The notes: generated from the letters alone by a model not told the origin. 43,583 bases of DNA from an uncultured Anderseniella sp. (GCA_938039915.1 CALHUA010000227.1:1-43583); one strand, 5' to 3'. Shown: positions 18,914 through 28,182, numbered from the stretch's first letter. Numbers and translations are program-made.

Positions 18914-19699
18914 TCAGCGCCGCCTTGAATTCAGAGATTGGATGGCGGTCAGAATAGACTCGCTCAAACCGAAGGTCGGCTGCGACGTGAACAGCGCAGC
19001 CACTGATGATGCAGGCCCTGATTGCGGGTTTTCCAAATCCCAAAGAGTGGCAAAGCGCTCAAGAAACTCCTGAACCTTTTCGGGCGACTGGAAGTCTTCA
19101 TAGTCAAGTCGTCCGTCCAGCAGACTGGCCTGGCGATCAATGTCCGTTGCAGAAATGGAAGCCGGAAGACCAAGCGCCGTCCTGGTTACATCAAGCAATG
19201 CCCGATCTGACAGAATGTCATATGCGCTTTCAATCGAGCCGGCCTTGCGCTCGAAATAGAGAGCCAGGCGCACGCCTTCGCCCTGCTGGCCGGCGTCCAC
19301 TTCAAGGGCCTGACGAAGATACTTGTCTACGGTGCCTTCTGTTGCCCGATCAAAAGATGTGGTCGCAGTATCATACCTGACAAAATTGAACGTCTCGACA
19401 AACTCGGTGTAGCGTCTGTCGGCAAGCCTGTTCGCCAGGGCAGTGTTGTCGTCGATGCCTTCTTCAAGCACTTTTCTGATCAGGCCCTTGGCGTAGGAAA
19501 TGTCCTCCATGCCATGGGCTGCCATGGCAAAGTTCACCAGCCTCGCGTCCCCCATGAAGTCGTCGATCGTTTTCACATTGCCAATGTTCTCGCGATAATA
19601 CTCCACCTCGCGATTGACTTGAGGTCTTGCCGCGACAAGGTCGATCGACCTTTGTATATCTGCGGAGATCAATCGATAGTTTAGGGGAGTTGAAAGCAT
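18914..19699 (-). CDS. DUF1217-family protein (flagellar-locus associated)
   Basis: MLSTPLNYRLISADIQRSIDLVAARPQVNREVEYYRENIGNVKTIDDFMGDARLVNFAMAAHGMEDISYAKGLIRKVLEEG; 1 nt upstream of flgF. Confidence 0.8.
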   Translation of the reverse strand: MLSTPLNYRLISADIQRSIDLVAARPQVNREVEYYRENIGNVKTIDDFMGDARLVNFAMAAHGMEDISYAKGLIRKVLEEGIDDNTALANRLADRRYTEFVETFNFVRYDTATTSFDRATEGTVDKYLRQALEVDAGQQGEGVRLALYFERKAGSIESAYDILSDRALLDVTRTALGLPASISATDIDRQASLLDGRLDYEDFQSPEKVQEFLERFATLWDLENPQSGPASSVAALFTSQPTFGLSESILTAIQSLNSRRR

Positions 19700-19769
19700 G
19701 GATGTAGCGCTCTTTTAGGTTGACCCGGGCCAAGCCTAGAGCTCCAAACTTGCGCGAACCTGACAGATT

Positions 19770-19988
19770 TTAACTTAGATGAAAGTGATGCTTGAACTCA
19801 TCGAATGATCGAAAGCGCATCCAGCCATTGCGTGTTGCCGCCTTTACCGAGCCATCAGAATATACTCTGACCGGCCGGCCTCGATAGCTGCCCTCGTCGA
19901 CAAGCTCTCTCTGCCCATCGGCGGATAATCGGATTTCTTTTCTGTGTTTTTCTGCCTGTTTGTCCGGTTTGCCAAACCAATTGAACAT
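19770..19988 (-). CDS. Small hypothetical protein (72 aa)
   Basis: MFNWFGKPDKQAEKHRKEIRLSADGQRELVDEGSYRGRPVRVYSDGSVKAATRNGWMRFRSFDEFKHHFHLS; balanced composition; internal ATG start chosen. Confidence 0.5.
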   Translation of the reverse strand: MFNWFGKPDKQAEKHRKEIRLSADGQRELVDEGSYRGRPVRVYSDGSVKAATRNGWMRFRSFDEFKHHFHLS

Positions 19989-20089
19989 GATCAACTTGCC
20001 CTGTTTTTTTGTGTTTCGTGACAGCACGGCGTGAACGCTAATCGCCTGAGCTTGCGTGAAACTGGCAGGACGCGGGGTCAGCACATCAG

Positions 20090-21487
20090 TTGCCGGTAGT
20101 GGCTGACTTATCCAGTTTCACGCCAGCCAATCGTGTACGTATGTGCCAATTCTTCGAACTGGACATGCGGGGCGGTGTAGTAATGGTAGCGGCAAAATCA
20201 GAGATAGTTGGCGACGACAACGTCCAGGAAAGAATGGGTGTTGCAACGTTGACCCGCATGGCCTTCAACGGACAGGACCTTGGCCGCACTGCAACAAAGC
20301 TGATAGTGGCACTGGCCCGCGACCCGGCAGACGCCGGCGCATTGATGGACCTGTCGGCAATCGAGCAGTTGAAAGGCAACCAGACCGGCGGGCTTGATTT
20401 TCAGGCCGCCGCGCTGAGCCATTGCCAGCTTTACACGACACAATCGTCCACCAAACAACCGAAGCTCAAGTTGCTCGCGCTGGCGGCGCCGATCCAGATG
20501 GGCGGAAACACCCCGATCGATTTCCTGTTGACGGGCTCAGACATCAGCCTGACCACGCTTTACATTTCTCCCGATTTGCCGATGCCGATCCCGGTACCCG
20601 AGCACGATCTGGCGGTTGTTGTTGCACCGGGCGACTCAGACACATCCAGGCGATTTCTCGACGAGATAGAGCGTCAACTGGTGAACTGGCCGATGCCGGT
20701 TCTGAATAAACCGAACCGTATTGTGAACCTGGAGAGAGACCAGTTGTTCAATATCCTGTGTGAGGTGCCCGGTCTCGTTGTGCCAAAGATGTCGCGCAGT
20801 GACCGGGCTGCCCTTGAGGCGGTGGCCCATGGAGAGACGGATATAAGCGAAATTCTGTCTGAGGGTGCATTCCCGGTTGTCGTTCGTCCGGTCGGATCTC
20901 ATGCCGGACGCAATCTCGAGAAGCTTACCTGTCAGCAGGATGTCTTGGCTTATCTGCACCAGTGCGACGATCTGGAGTTCTTTGTTTCCGATTTTATCGA
21001 TTACAGCAGTGTAGACGGCGCATTCCGAAAGAGCAGGATTGTCTTCGTCGATGGCGTCCCGTTCGCCTGTCATCTGGCGGTAGCTGACCAGTGGAAGGTC
21101 TGGTACCTGAATGCCGACATGGAACAAAACGATGGGAAACGGGCCGAAGAAGAACGCTTCATGGCCCGGTTTAACGAAGATTTCTGCCAACGCCACGCTG
21201 CCGCTCTGGCTGACCTGGCAAAGCGTGTGGATCTGGAATATTTCGGCATCGATTGCGCCGAGGACCGGAACGGAAAGCTGGTGGTGTTTGAAGCTGACAA
21301 TGCACTCATCGTGCACGACATGGATTCGCACGAAGTGTTTCCGTACAAAAAACCACAGATGCAAAAGGTGTTTGCCGCATTTGCCGGGATGATACGTTCA
21401 CGCTGCGCGGGACGGTCAGTGCACCCCAGTGGCAGGCCCGGACTGCGTGAGGTTGGCGTTGAGCAGACGGAGACCGATGCTGGTTAG
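20090..21487 (+). CDS. ATP-grasp/RimK-like ligase-fold protein of unknown function
   Basis: FPVVVRPVGSHAGRNLEKL, FFVSDFIDYSSVDGAFRKSRIVFVDGVPFACHLAVADQWKVWYLNADM, LEYFGIDCAEDRNGKLVVFEADNALIVHDMD: pattern of ATP-grasp lid, catalytic and Mg-binding segments. Start uncertain (TTG 20090, GTG 20099 or ATG 20141). Confidence 0.65.
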   Translation: MPVVADLSSFTPANRVRMCQFFELDMRGGVVMVAAKSEIVGDDNVQERMGVATLTRMAFNGQDLGRTATKLIVALARDPADAGALMDLSAIEQLKGNQTGGLDFQAAALSHCQLYTTQSSTKQPKLKLLALAAPIQMGGNTPIDFLLTGSDISLTTLYISPDLPMPIPVPEHDLAVVVAPGDSDTSRRFLDEIERQLVNWPMPVLNKPNRIVNLERDQLFNILCEVPGLVVPKMSRSDRAALEAVAHGETDISEILSEGAFPVVVRPVGSHAGRNLEKLTCQQDVLAYLHQCDDLEFFVSDFIDYSSVDGAFRKSRIVFVDGVPFACHLAVADQWKVWYLNADMEQNDGKRAEEERFMARFNEDFCQRHAAALADLAKRVDLEYFGIDCAEDRNGKLVVFEADNALIVHDMDSHEVFPYKKPQMQKVFAAFAGMIRSRCAGRSVHPSGRPGLREVGVEQTETDAG

Positions 21488-21636
21488 GTTCGGATCATGG
21501 ACATCGCTCGGACCCAATTGACACTGTTTTCGCCGTAGCGTTCCATGACGCTCGGCGCAACGGAGCCTGACCACTCATTGAGCTTGCCTACCGCGTATCA
21601 CCAAGCTACCACGGCTAAGGAAACATCGGGTTTCAG

Positions 21637-22596
21637 ATGGTGTTCCAACTATGCCTGAAGTCCTGGCAAGAAAGCACCTGCGAAATGTCGGCAACATCGA
21701 CCCCGTCTCCAAAGTCTGTCTGGCTGCTGGTCATCCTGCTGCTGACTGGTCTTGGCTGGGGGTTGACAATTTCGCTGGCGACGATCGCTACCGCGTCCGG
21801 TATTGATCCGCTGACCGTCGCCTTGTGGTCTGCTTTCGCAGGCGCGGTGTTGCTGAGTGCTGTGCTGCTCGCACGAGGCAAGCGCCCGCCGATGGATGGT
21901 GCGCATTTGCGGTTTTACCTGGTGACCGGGTTTTTAGGAACGGCGTTTCCGCATGCACTGTCGTTTTATGCAGCCATTCATCTGCCGGCCGGGGTGCGAG
22001 CCATCGTGTTTGCCCTGATCCCGATGATTACGCTGGCGCTGTCGATCATGCTGTCCGTGGAAAAGGCCAATGCGCGCCGCTTCACCGGCATCCTGCTGGG
22101 CTTGTCTGCGATGCTGGTCATGTTCCTGCCCGGTGTGCAGGTTCCGTTGCCCGGTCAGGTGTTCTGGACATTGGTATCATTGGCGGCGGCAACCAGCTAT
22201 GCGGTGGAGAATGTCTATATCAGCCTGAAACGCCCTGTAGAACTTGATGCAGCCACAGCGCTTTGGGGCATGACCGTCGCCGGCACGGCGATGTTGCTGG
22301 TCACCTTGTGGCTGGCGGATGCGCCGTACCTGCTGCCGTTTGACGCCAGCACGGCGGAACTCGCCATCGTGTTGATGGCGGTCGCTCATCTCAGCGCCTA
22401 TTCCGGATTGTTGTACATGCTCAGCCATGGCGGCGTGGTGTTTGCCAGCCAGGTCTCCTATATCGTTACCCCGTCCGCCGTCATGTGGGGCATGCTGCTG
22501 CTGTCGGAGAAAATCTCCCTGTCGATCGTGCTGGCGCTGGTCCTGATCATGGCAGGCCTCGCGCTCATCAAACCGAAGCGGAAAGGCGACGCGTAA
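21637..22596 (+). CDS. DMT-superfamily EamA-type transporter
   Basis: ~10 hydrophobic segments; GLGWGLTISLATIATASGIDPLTVALWSAFAGAVLL; C-terminal GVVFASQVSYIVTPSAVMWGMLLLSEKIS...LIMAGLAL. Confidence 0.85.
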   Translation: MVFQLCLKSWQESTCEMSATSTPSPKSVWLLVILLLTGLGWGLTISLATIATASGIDPLTVALWSAFAGAVLLSAVLLARGKRPPMDGAHLRFYLVTGFLGTAFPHALSFYAAIHLPAGVRAIVFALIPMITLALSIMLSVEKANARRFTGILLGLSAMLVMFLPGVQVPLPGQVFWTLVSLAAATSYAVENVYISLKRPVELDAATALWGMTVAGTAMLLVTLWLADAPYLLPFDASTAELAIVLMAVAHLSAYSGLLYMLSHGGVVFASQVSYIVTPSAVMWGMLLLSEKISLSIVLALVLIMAGLALIKPKRKGDA

Positions 22597-22613
22597 ACGG
22601 GCCGGACTTGCCG

Positions 22614-24158
22614 TCAGGCGCCACGCATGAGGTGGAGATAGGGGTCGGCCGCACCGATGTCAGAGCCAATGTCAGGCAGGTCGGAATTGTCATCCGGCAA
22701 TCCGCACAACTCATTGACCCGACCAACAACCGCAGCCGGATCTGCTATCATGTCGGCATACTCCACGACAATGGCACGCTGGCGCAATTTTTCTGACAAC
22801 ACATCGATCATCTCGCGATACCAGTCGATATAGGCATAGGCGTTGTTGAGATCATGATTGTAGTGATTTCCCGAACTGTAGTTTTTCATGAAAATTCTCA
22901 AAGCCGTGTCATCCCTGCTGCGCCTTACAAACACAAACCGGGCTTCCGGCAGGGTCTGCGCCAGCAGGCCGGCCTTTGAAATCAATCCCGGCGTGGTGAT
23001 GCTCACCAATTTGTGGTGTGGATTGGTTTCAGCCAGGCGTTGCCGGAACTCGGTAGCAAATGCACCGTGCAGGTTTTTCGGCAGTTGCCCTGGGTCTGCA
23101 ATATTAACAAGGCCAGCTTTTTGAGCCGCTCGCCGGCAGGCAAACTGAACCACCTCACCTTCATATCCCCGGTTCACGTCGTCATGTGCGCCAACCAGAG
23201 TTTCCAGCGTGGTTTTGCCGGCCCGTGACGGGCCCAGAATGAACAGTGGCGCCGGTTTGGCGGTGGATTTTCTGTCGCGGGGACGGGGCAATTTGCTGCC
23301 GTCAAGCGCGGTAGTGGCGGCAAGAGATTGCTTATGGCCTTCCGACTGGGCAATCCACAAGCTCTGCGCCTCACGGTTCAGCTTGCCGTTGATGTCACAC
23401 AGCACCTGCCAGGCTTCGGCATGCTTGTCCTCCCGGTCCAGTATAGTAGCTTCCACGAAGGCTTTCTTGGTGTCGAATTCGGCTTGCGTCTGGCTCTGGG
23501 ATTTTCTGGTTTTGCGGACAAGGCCATGCAGATCGGTTGAACTGTCCAGCAATTGCCGTGGCAGCTGCAGCATTATGTAGAGTACAGAAATACTATCTGG
23601 CCGTACCTTTCGCAAGCGCGCCACAATTTCGGTTGCCTGGTCGTAATACCCGAGGTTCAGATAGCACTGGCAAAGTTGCAGCAACGACTGATCGAAATCG
23701 GGATCAATGGCGAGTGCGTCCCGGTAGGATGTCATCGCCTCTGCAAATTGCTTTTTGTGGCGGAACACGTCACCAAGCAGGTGATGAACAGCCGGGTTCG
23801 TGTCATCAATCCGGAGCGCCTCGCGCAACATGACGGCGGCCATATCGGGTATTTCAAGTCCGAGCCAAGCAGCCGCCAGATTGGTGAAGTTGGTAGGATC
23901 GGTCGGCGCGTTCGCAGCGGCAGTGAGGAAGCAGGTCACTGCCTGGCGGTAGTTCTTCTGTTCAATGGCCACAAGGCCGAATGTCTGCAGGGCGCCGACA
24001 TAGGTTGGGTCTGTCTCCAGCAACTCCCGGCAGACGGTTTCCGCTTCCTTCAGCCGGCCCTGCTTGCGCTTTTTTTCCGCATCGCCGAGGCGTTTATGAA
24101 GTGAATTGATTGTTGGTTTGGCGCTTGAACCGGTCGCCGTTTTTCCAGTGAAATTCAT
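22614..24158 (-). CDS. TPR protein with C-terminal sulfotransferase-like domain
   Basis: TPR repeats (A...Y..AL..DP); PLFILGPSRAGKTTLETLV; LPEARFVFVRRSRDDTALRIFMKNYSSGNHYNHDLNNAYAYIDWYREMIDVL; VVEYADMIADPAAVVGRVNELCGL. Confidence 0.8.
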   Translation of the reverse strand: MNFTGKTATGSSAKPTINSLHKRLGDAEKKRKQGRLKEAETVCRELLETDPTYVGALQTFGLVAIEQKNYRQAVTCFLTAAANAPTDPTNFTNLAAAWLGLEIPDMAAVMLREALRIDDTNPAVHHLLGDVFRHKKQFAEAMTSYRDALAIDPDFDQSLLQLCQCYLNLGYYDQATEIVARLRKVRPDSISVLYIMLQLPRQLLDSSTDLHGLVRKTRKSQSQTQAEFDTKKAFVEATILDREDKHAEAWQVLCDINGKLNREAQSLWIAQSEGHKQSLAATTALDGSKLPRPRDRKSTAKPAPLFILGPSRAGKTTLETLVGAHDDVNRGYEGEVVQFACRRAAQKAGLVNIADPGQLPKNLHGAFATEFRQRLAETNPHHKLVSITTPGLISKAGLLAQTLPEARFVFVRRSRDDTALRIFMKNYSSGNHYNHDLNNAYAYIDWYREMIDVLSEKLRQRAIVVEYADMIADPAAVVGRVNELCGLPDDNSDLPDIGSDIGAADPYLHLMRGA

Positions 24159-24261
24159 TGGTTTGCACTCAAGGCTCGGGCCGTGTCAGGGAATTGATCG
24201 ATTTCGGCATGGTAGGACACAAGATGACACCTATACCAGCAGCTTTCGACCAGCCAGCATG

Positions 24262-24279
24262 TGTGACAAAATTGTCACA
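24262..24279. promoter_or_regulatory. Perfect palindrome TGTGACAA-AA-TTGTCACA, candidate operator in divergent region
   Basis: 8-bp perfect arms, ~97 nt upstream of the Omp25-like ORF and ~103 nt upstream of the minus-strand TPR gene. Confidence 0.45.
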
Positions 24280-24375
24280 GTTTCCAAAATAATGCAGCAG
24301 GCTGACAGATCGACGTTGCGTAATTTGTGAATCGTCGTAATTTGAAGCTTCAATTTAGACAAGGGGCAGGTATCC

Positions 24376-25035
24376 ATGTACAGCAAACCACTTACCAGTT
24401 TGGTCGCGTCGGTCGCGATGTCGGCGGTCGCGCTTGGCGTCTCCGCTCAGGAATCCCGTGCTGATCATGCCGAAACTCACGATTGGACAGGTCCGTACAT
24501 CGGGGCAATCGTCGGGGTTGGATCAGTTGATGCCAGCTTTAATTTGAGTTCCTCAAGTTCTTCAGGTTCCTTTGACGCATTTTCGTCTGACGCCGGCTTT
24601 ATGGGAGGCCTTACGGTCGGCTGGAATGCCCAGGACGGCCACCTGGTTTACGGCATCGAGGGTGATGTCAGCTTTGGTGACGTTGACACGACAGGGAGTA
24701 TTACCGGAAGCGAAATAACCTTGAACACTGATCTGTTCGCCACTATCCGCGGCCGGGTCGGCGTCGCTTCAAATGATATTTTCCTTTATGGTACAGCAGG
24801 CCTGGCGATAATCGACGGCGATGTCAGCTTCGAAGGTGGTGGGCCCTCACCGAGTTATACAGAGCTCGGTGCCGTAGTAGGGGCCGGTGCAGAACTGGCG
24901 ATCAACCAGGATGTAAGCGTCAAGGCAGAACTGCTGTATGGCATCTTTGATGAGTCTATTGATCTGGGCGGCGGTGACGCGATTGACATAGACAACTTCT
25001 ACACGGTCCGCTTCGGGGTAAACTGGCACTTCTGA
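24376..25035 (+). CDS. Outer-membrane beta-barrel protein (Omp25/Omp31-like)
   Basis: Signal peptide; DWTGPYIGAIVGVG...GGLTVGWNAQDGHLVYGIEGDVSFGD...FATIRGRVGVASNDIFLYGTAGLAI...VRFGVNWHF (C-terminal Phe). Confidence 0.88.
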   Translation: MYSKPLTSLVASVAMSAVALGVSAQESRADHAETHDWTGPYIGAIVGVGSVDASFNLSSSSSSGSFDAFSSDAGFMGGLTVGWNAQDGHLVYGIEGDVSFGDVDTTGSITGSEITLNTDLFATIRGRVGVASNDIFLYGTAGLAIIDGDVSFEGGGPSPSYTELGAVVGAGAELAINQDVSVKAELLYGIFDESIDLGGGDAIDIDNFYTVRFGVNWHF

Positions 25036-25089
25036 TCGGGAGGCCAGCCAGAGGGCGGCGAAAGACGTGGTCGTCTGCCGCAACTCAGG

Positions 25090-25842
25090 TTATCCGAACA
25101 GTCCGCCTTCGTCTGCATCAAGAACAATTGACGCCATGGTGACATGGCGCGGGCGGGTGAGCGCAAAAATACCTGCTTCCACAACATCTCGTGATGTGGC
25201 CATGGCCACATCGCCACGCTCTGCGTTCCAGTCTTCTTCATTCAGCGGCGAGATGGTTTCCAGGTAGGGCGGGTACAGTGCATGCACGCGCACCGGCTTT
25301 CCCTTCAGTTCCTGCCGCAATCCGTCGGTCATGCCGGTCTGTGCATGCTTGGCCATCAGATAAGGCACCGCTGCGGATTGCAGGGCACTGTTGGCGATGC
25401 CGCATATGGAGACGATGTTGACAATGTCACCGGCACCGGTCGCCAGCAGCGACGGCAGCAATTGCCGGGTCAGCAGGAATGTACCCGTGGCGGCAGCATT
25501 TATGGTGCTGACGACCGAGTAGGCATCATAATCATCCATCGAACCGGACAGCCACTGCGCACCATTGTTGATCACGATGTCGAGTTTTGGATGGGCCTTG
25601 GCGATGGTTTCGCCAAATTCGGTGACGGCGCCCGGATCAGACAGGTCCAGCAGATGGGTTTCCGGTCCGATGCCGCAGCGCAACCGGATTGTCTCTGCCG
25701 TGCCTTCCAGCATTTCAGTCAGTCGTCCTGTCATGATAACCTGCGCGCCTGCGTCTGCCAGCACGGTTGCAAACGCGGCACCCAGGCCGCGCGCAGCACC
25801 GGTGATCAGGACTTTCTTCCCGTTGAGCGCACTTGCATCCAT
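25090..25842 (-). CDS. SDR-family oxidoreductase
   Basis: KKVLITGAARGLGAAFATVLADAGAQVIMTGR; DIVINNGAQW; YLMAKHAQTGMTDGLRQEL. Confidence 0.88.
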   Translation of the reverse strand: MDASALNGKKVLITGAARGLGAAFATVLADAGAQVIMTGRLTEMLEGTAETIRLRCGIGPETHLLDLSDPGAVTEFGETIAKAHPKLDIVINNGAQWLSGSMDDYDAYSVVSTINAAATGTFLLTRQLLPSLLATGAGDIVNIVSICGIANSALQSAAVPYLMAKHAQTGMTDGLRQELKGKPVRVHALYPPYLETISPLNEEDWNAERGDVAMATSRDVVEAGIFALTRPRHVTMASIVLDADEGGLFG

Positions 25843-26901
25843 TCACACGGCTCCTTCCGTGACGATGATCAAGGGCCGCTCGACCTCGCCAAACGCCTTG
25901 AGACCGGCAAGGCCGGCTGCACCCGATGGTGTGGTCGCCAGGCCCTGACTGCCCAGCCTGTTGGCTGCGTCCTGTGCCTCGGCGTCGGTGACAGTCATGA
26001 AGTGAACGCCGGTACGCTCAAAAATACCAAAGGCGATGAGGGAAGGTTCCTTGCAGTCGAGCCTGCCCATATTGGACACACCGCCCGATACCTGCACCGG
26101 GTATCCTGCCGCGTGGCTCTCGGTCAGGCAGGGCGCTTCGTTGGGTTCAACGATAATGATTTCCGGCTGTACAGCCCAGTTTTCCCGGATCATATGCGTA
26201 ACGGCTCCCGCTATGCCGCCGACGCCTGCCTGCAGAAACACGTGAGTGGGCCAGTCACTGCTTTGCTCGAATGCTTCGCGCAGTTCTTCGGCTATCACCG
26301 TATAGCCTTCCATTATCATCAACGGTCGCTCGCTGTATCCGGGCCAGGATCCGTCCGCCAGCAACAAGGCGCCTGTTTCGGCGGCATCTGCCTCGGCGGC
26401 GGCCAGGCTTTGCGCATAATCATCGCCGGCGCGCACAACTTGCGCGCCCTGGGTTTCCTTCAGGCGGTTTTCAAATCCTTCCGGCACTTCACGGGCCAGG
26501 AAAATGCGTGCCTGTGCGCCGAAGATGCGGGCACCGGCGGCAACCGCCATGCCGTGATTGCCGGCTGTGGCGCAGACAAACGTCATGTCTGCTGCAAACG
26601 CCTTGACCGCATCGGACATGTATTGCTCAGGACTGAGCGGATCATTGCCAGCAGCCTGCCAGGCATCACCGATCATGCGGGCAACCGCGTAAACGCCGCC
26701 CAGTGCCTTGAAGGCTCCAAGGTTCATGCGTTTGGTCTCGTCCTTGACCAGCATGGTGCGCCCGGTAGGGCCTGTCTTGGTGACAAGCGGCGTGACTGCA
26801 TGGGCAGGACACGCGGCCAGAAGGGCAAGTGGTGAAGCTGGATCGGGCGTAAACACCGGAACATCTTCGAGCGTAGCGATTTGTTTTGTCATGGCCGGCA
26901 A
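25843..26901 (-). CDS. PLP-dependent lyase, diaminopropionate ammonia-lyase/threonine dehydratase-like
   Basis: LVKDETKRMNLGAFKALGGVYAVARMIG (PLP Lys); CATAGNHGMAVAAGARIFGAQARIFL; QAGVGGIAGAVTHMIRENW. Confidence 0.8.
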   Translation of the reverse strand: MPAMTKQIATLEDVPVFTPDPASPLALLAACPAHAVTPLVTKTGPTGRTMLVKDETKRMNLGAFKALGGVYAVARMIGDAWQAAGNDPLSPEQYMSDAVKAFAADMTFVCATAGNHGMAVAAGARIFGAQARIFLAREVPEGFENRLKETQGAQVVRAGDDYAQSLAAAEADAAETGALLLADGSWPGYSERPLMIMEGYTVIAEELREAFEQSSDWPTHVFLQAGVGGIAGAVTHMIRENWAVQPEIIIVEPNEAPCLTESHAAGYPVQVSGGVSNMGRLDCKEPSLIAFGIFERTGVHFMTVTDAEAQDAANRLGSQGLATTPSGAAGLAGLKAFGEVERPLIIVTEGAV

Positions 26902-26941
26902 CTTATGGCCAGTTGCACGACACCGCTAGTGCTTGATGAGA

Positions 26942-27298
26942 CTAATTTACGACCTTGATCGACACTTTCGTCACCCCGGCCTGGATTAGACCGATTTTCC
27001 GGGCAGCACCTTTTGACACGTCGATGATGCGGGACTTGATGAACGGTCCGCGATCATTGATGCGCACCACAACGGTTTTGCCGTTGCGCAGGTTTTTGAC
27101 ACGCACCTTGGTGCCGAACGGCAGTGTGCGGTGCGCCGCTGTCAACCCATCGGGTTTGAAGCGTTCGCCGCTAGCAGTCTTGGTGCCCATCTTGTACCAA
27201 GATGCCTTGCCGGTCTCCGCGGCATTGGCGGGCGCCATGGCGAGCAGGAAGACTGCGCAGGCGCTCAGAACGCCTGCTGCAAACAGAAATTTATTCAT
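26942..27298 (-). CDS. RlpA-like double-psi beta-barrel protein
   Basis: [79 protein letters not shown]; signal peptide. Confidence 0.92.
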   Translation of the reverse strand: MNKFLFAAGVLSACAVFLLAMAPANAAETGKASWYKMGTKTASGERFKPDGLTAAHRTLPFGTKVRVKNLRNGKTVVVRINDRGPFIKSRIIDVSKGAARKIGLIQAGVTKVSIKVVN

Positions 27299-27325
27299 TT
27301 GAAGTCCCCGGTTTGTAAATCGGTG

Positions 27326-27372
27326 CTCCTTAAACGCCTTGATTGAGGCTAATTCTTGTCGTGTTTAAGGAG
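27326..27372. promoter_or_regulatory. 10-bp perfect inverted repeat CTCCTTAAAC...GTTTAAGGAG with nested GCCT/AGGC hairpin in divergent rlpA-SDR intergenic region
   Basis: Arms 27326-27335 and 27363-27372, followed by TTTT. Confidence 0.4.
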
Positions 27373-27404
27373 TTTTCCTGATAGCCCTGAGGCCGGTTAA
27401 CTAC

Positions 27405-28175
27405 ATGACAGGGCAGGAAAAGATGACATCCAAAGGTACAATTCTGGTAACAGGCGGCAGCAGGGGCATTGGTGCGGCATGTGTGAAGCTGCTGGCGCGT
27501 AACGGGTATGACGTTGCAATCAATTACGCGCGGTCTGCCGCGCAGGCTGAACAACTCGCCGGTGACGTCAAGGCGCTGGGAAATCGCAGCATCACCGTCA
27601 AGGCCGATGTCGGTTCTGAAGCCGACGTTACCGACATGTTCGCACAGATCGACGAGGCCATGCCGCCGCTTGTCGGACTGGTCAACAATGCCGGCATCCT
27701 GTTTGAAAAGGCCCGGCTTGAAGAGTTTGGTGCCGACCGCATAAACGAGACCATGCGGGTCAACATAACCGGCAGCTTCCTGTGCGCCCGTGAAGCCGTG
27801 CGCCGCATGAGCACGGCCCGCGGCGGCAAGGGCGGCGTGATTGTCAATCTGTCGTCGGCCGCAGCGCGTATCGGTTCGCCCAACGAGTTCATCGACTATG
27901 CCGCGTCCAAGGGGGCCATTGACGCCATGACGTTAGGGCTGTCGAAAGAAGTCGCCAGCCAGGGCATACGGGTAAATGCCGTACGCCCGGGACTGATCCA
28001 TACCGACATTCATGCCTCATCCGGCCAGCCGGACCGGGTCGAGCGTTTGCAGGGCCAGGTGCCGATGGGCAGGGGCGGCTCGGCTGAAGAAGTAGCGGAA
28101 AGCATTGCCTGGCTGCTGTCACCGGCAGCGTCCTACGTCACCGGGGTGTTGCTGGACGTGACGGGTGGGCGGTGA
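27405..28175 (+). CDS. SDR-family oxidoreductase (FabG-like)
   Basis: TILVTGGSRGIGAACVKLLARNGYDVAINYARS; LVNNAGILFE; YAASKGAIDAMTLGLSKEVASQGIRVNAVRPGLI. Alternative start 27423. Confidence 0.92.
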   Translation: MTGQEKMTSKGTILVTGGSRGIGAACVKLLARNGYDVAINYARSAAQAEQLAGDVKALGNRSITVKADVGSEADVTDMFAQIDEAMPPLVGLVNNAGILFEKARLEEFGADRINETMRVNITGSFLCAREAVRRMSTARGGKGGVIVNLSSAAARIGSPNEFIDYAASKGAIDAMTLGLSKEVASQGIRVNAVRPGLIHTDIHASSGQPDRVERLQGQVPMGRGGSAEEVAESIAWLLSPAASYVTGVLLDVTGGR

Positions 28176-28182
28176 GTGACGC

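Noticed and set aside
25282-26835. 517-aa plus-strand ORF
   Set aside because: Antisense to two well-supported minus-strand genes (SDR and PLP lyase); composition rich in His/Cys/Arg/Gln with no recognisable domain. A GC-rich antisense shadow ORF.
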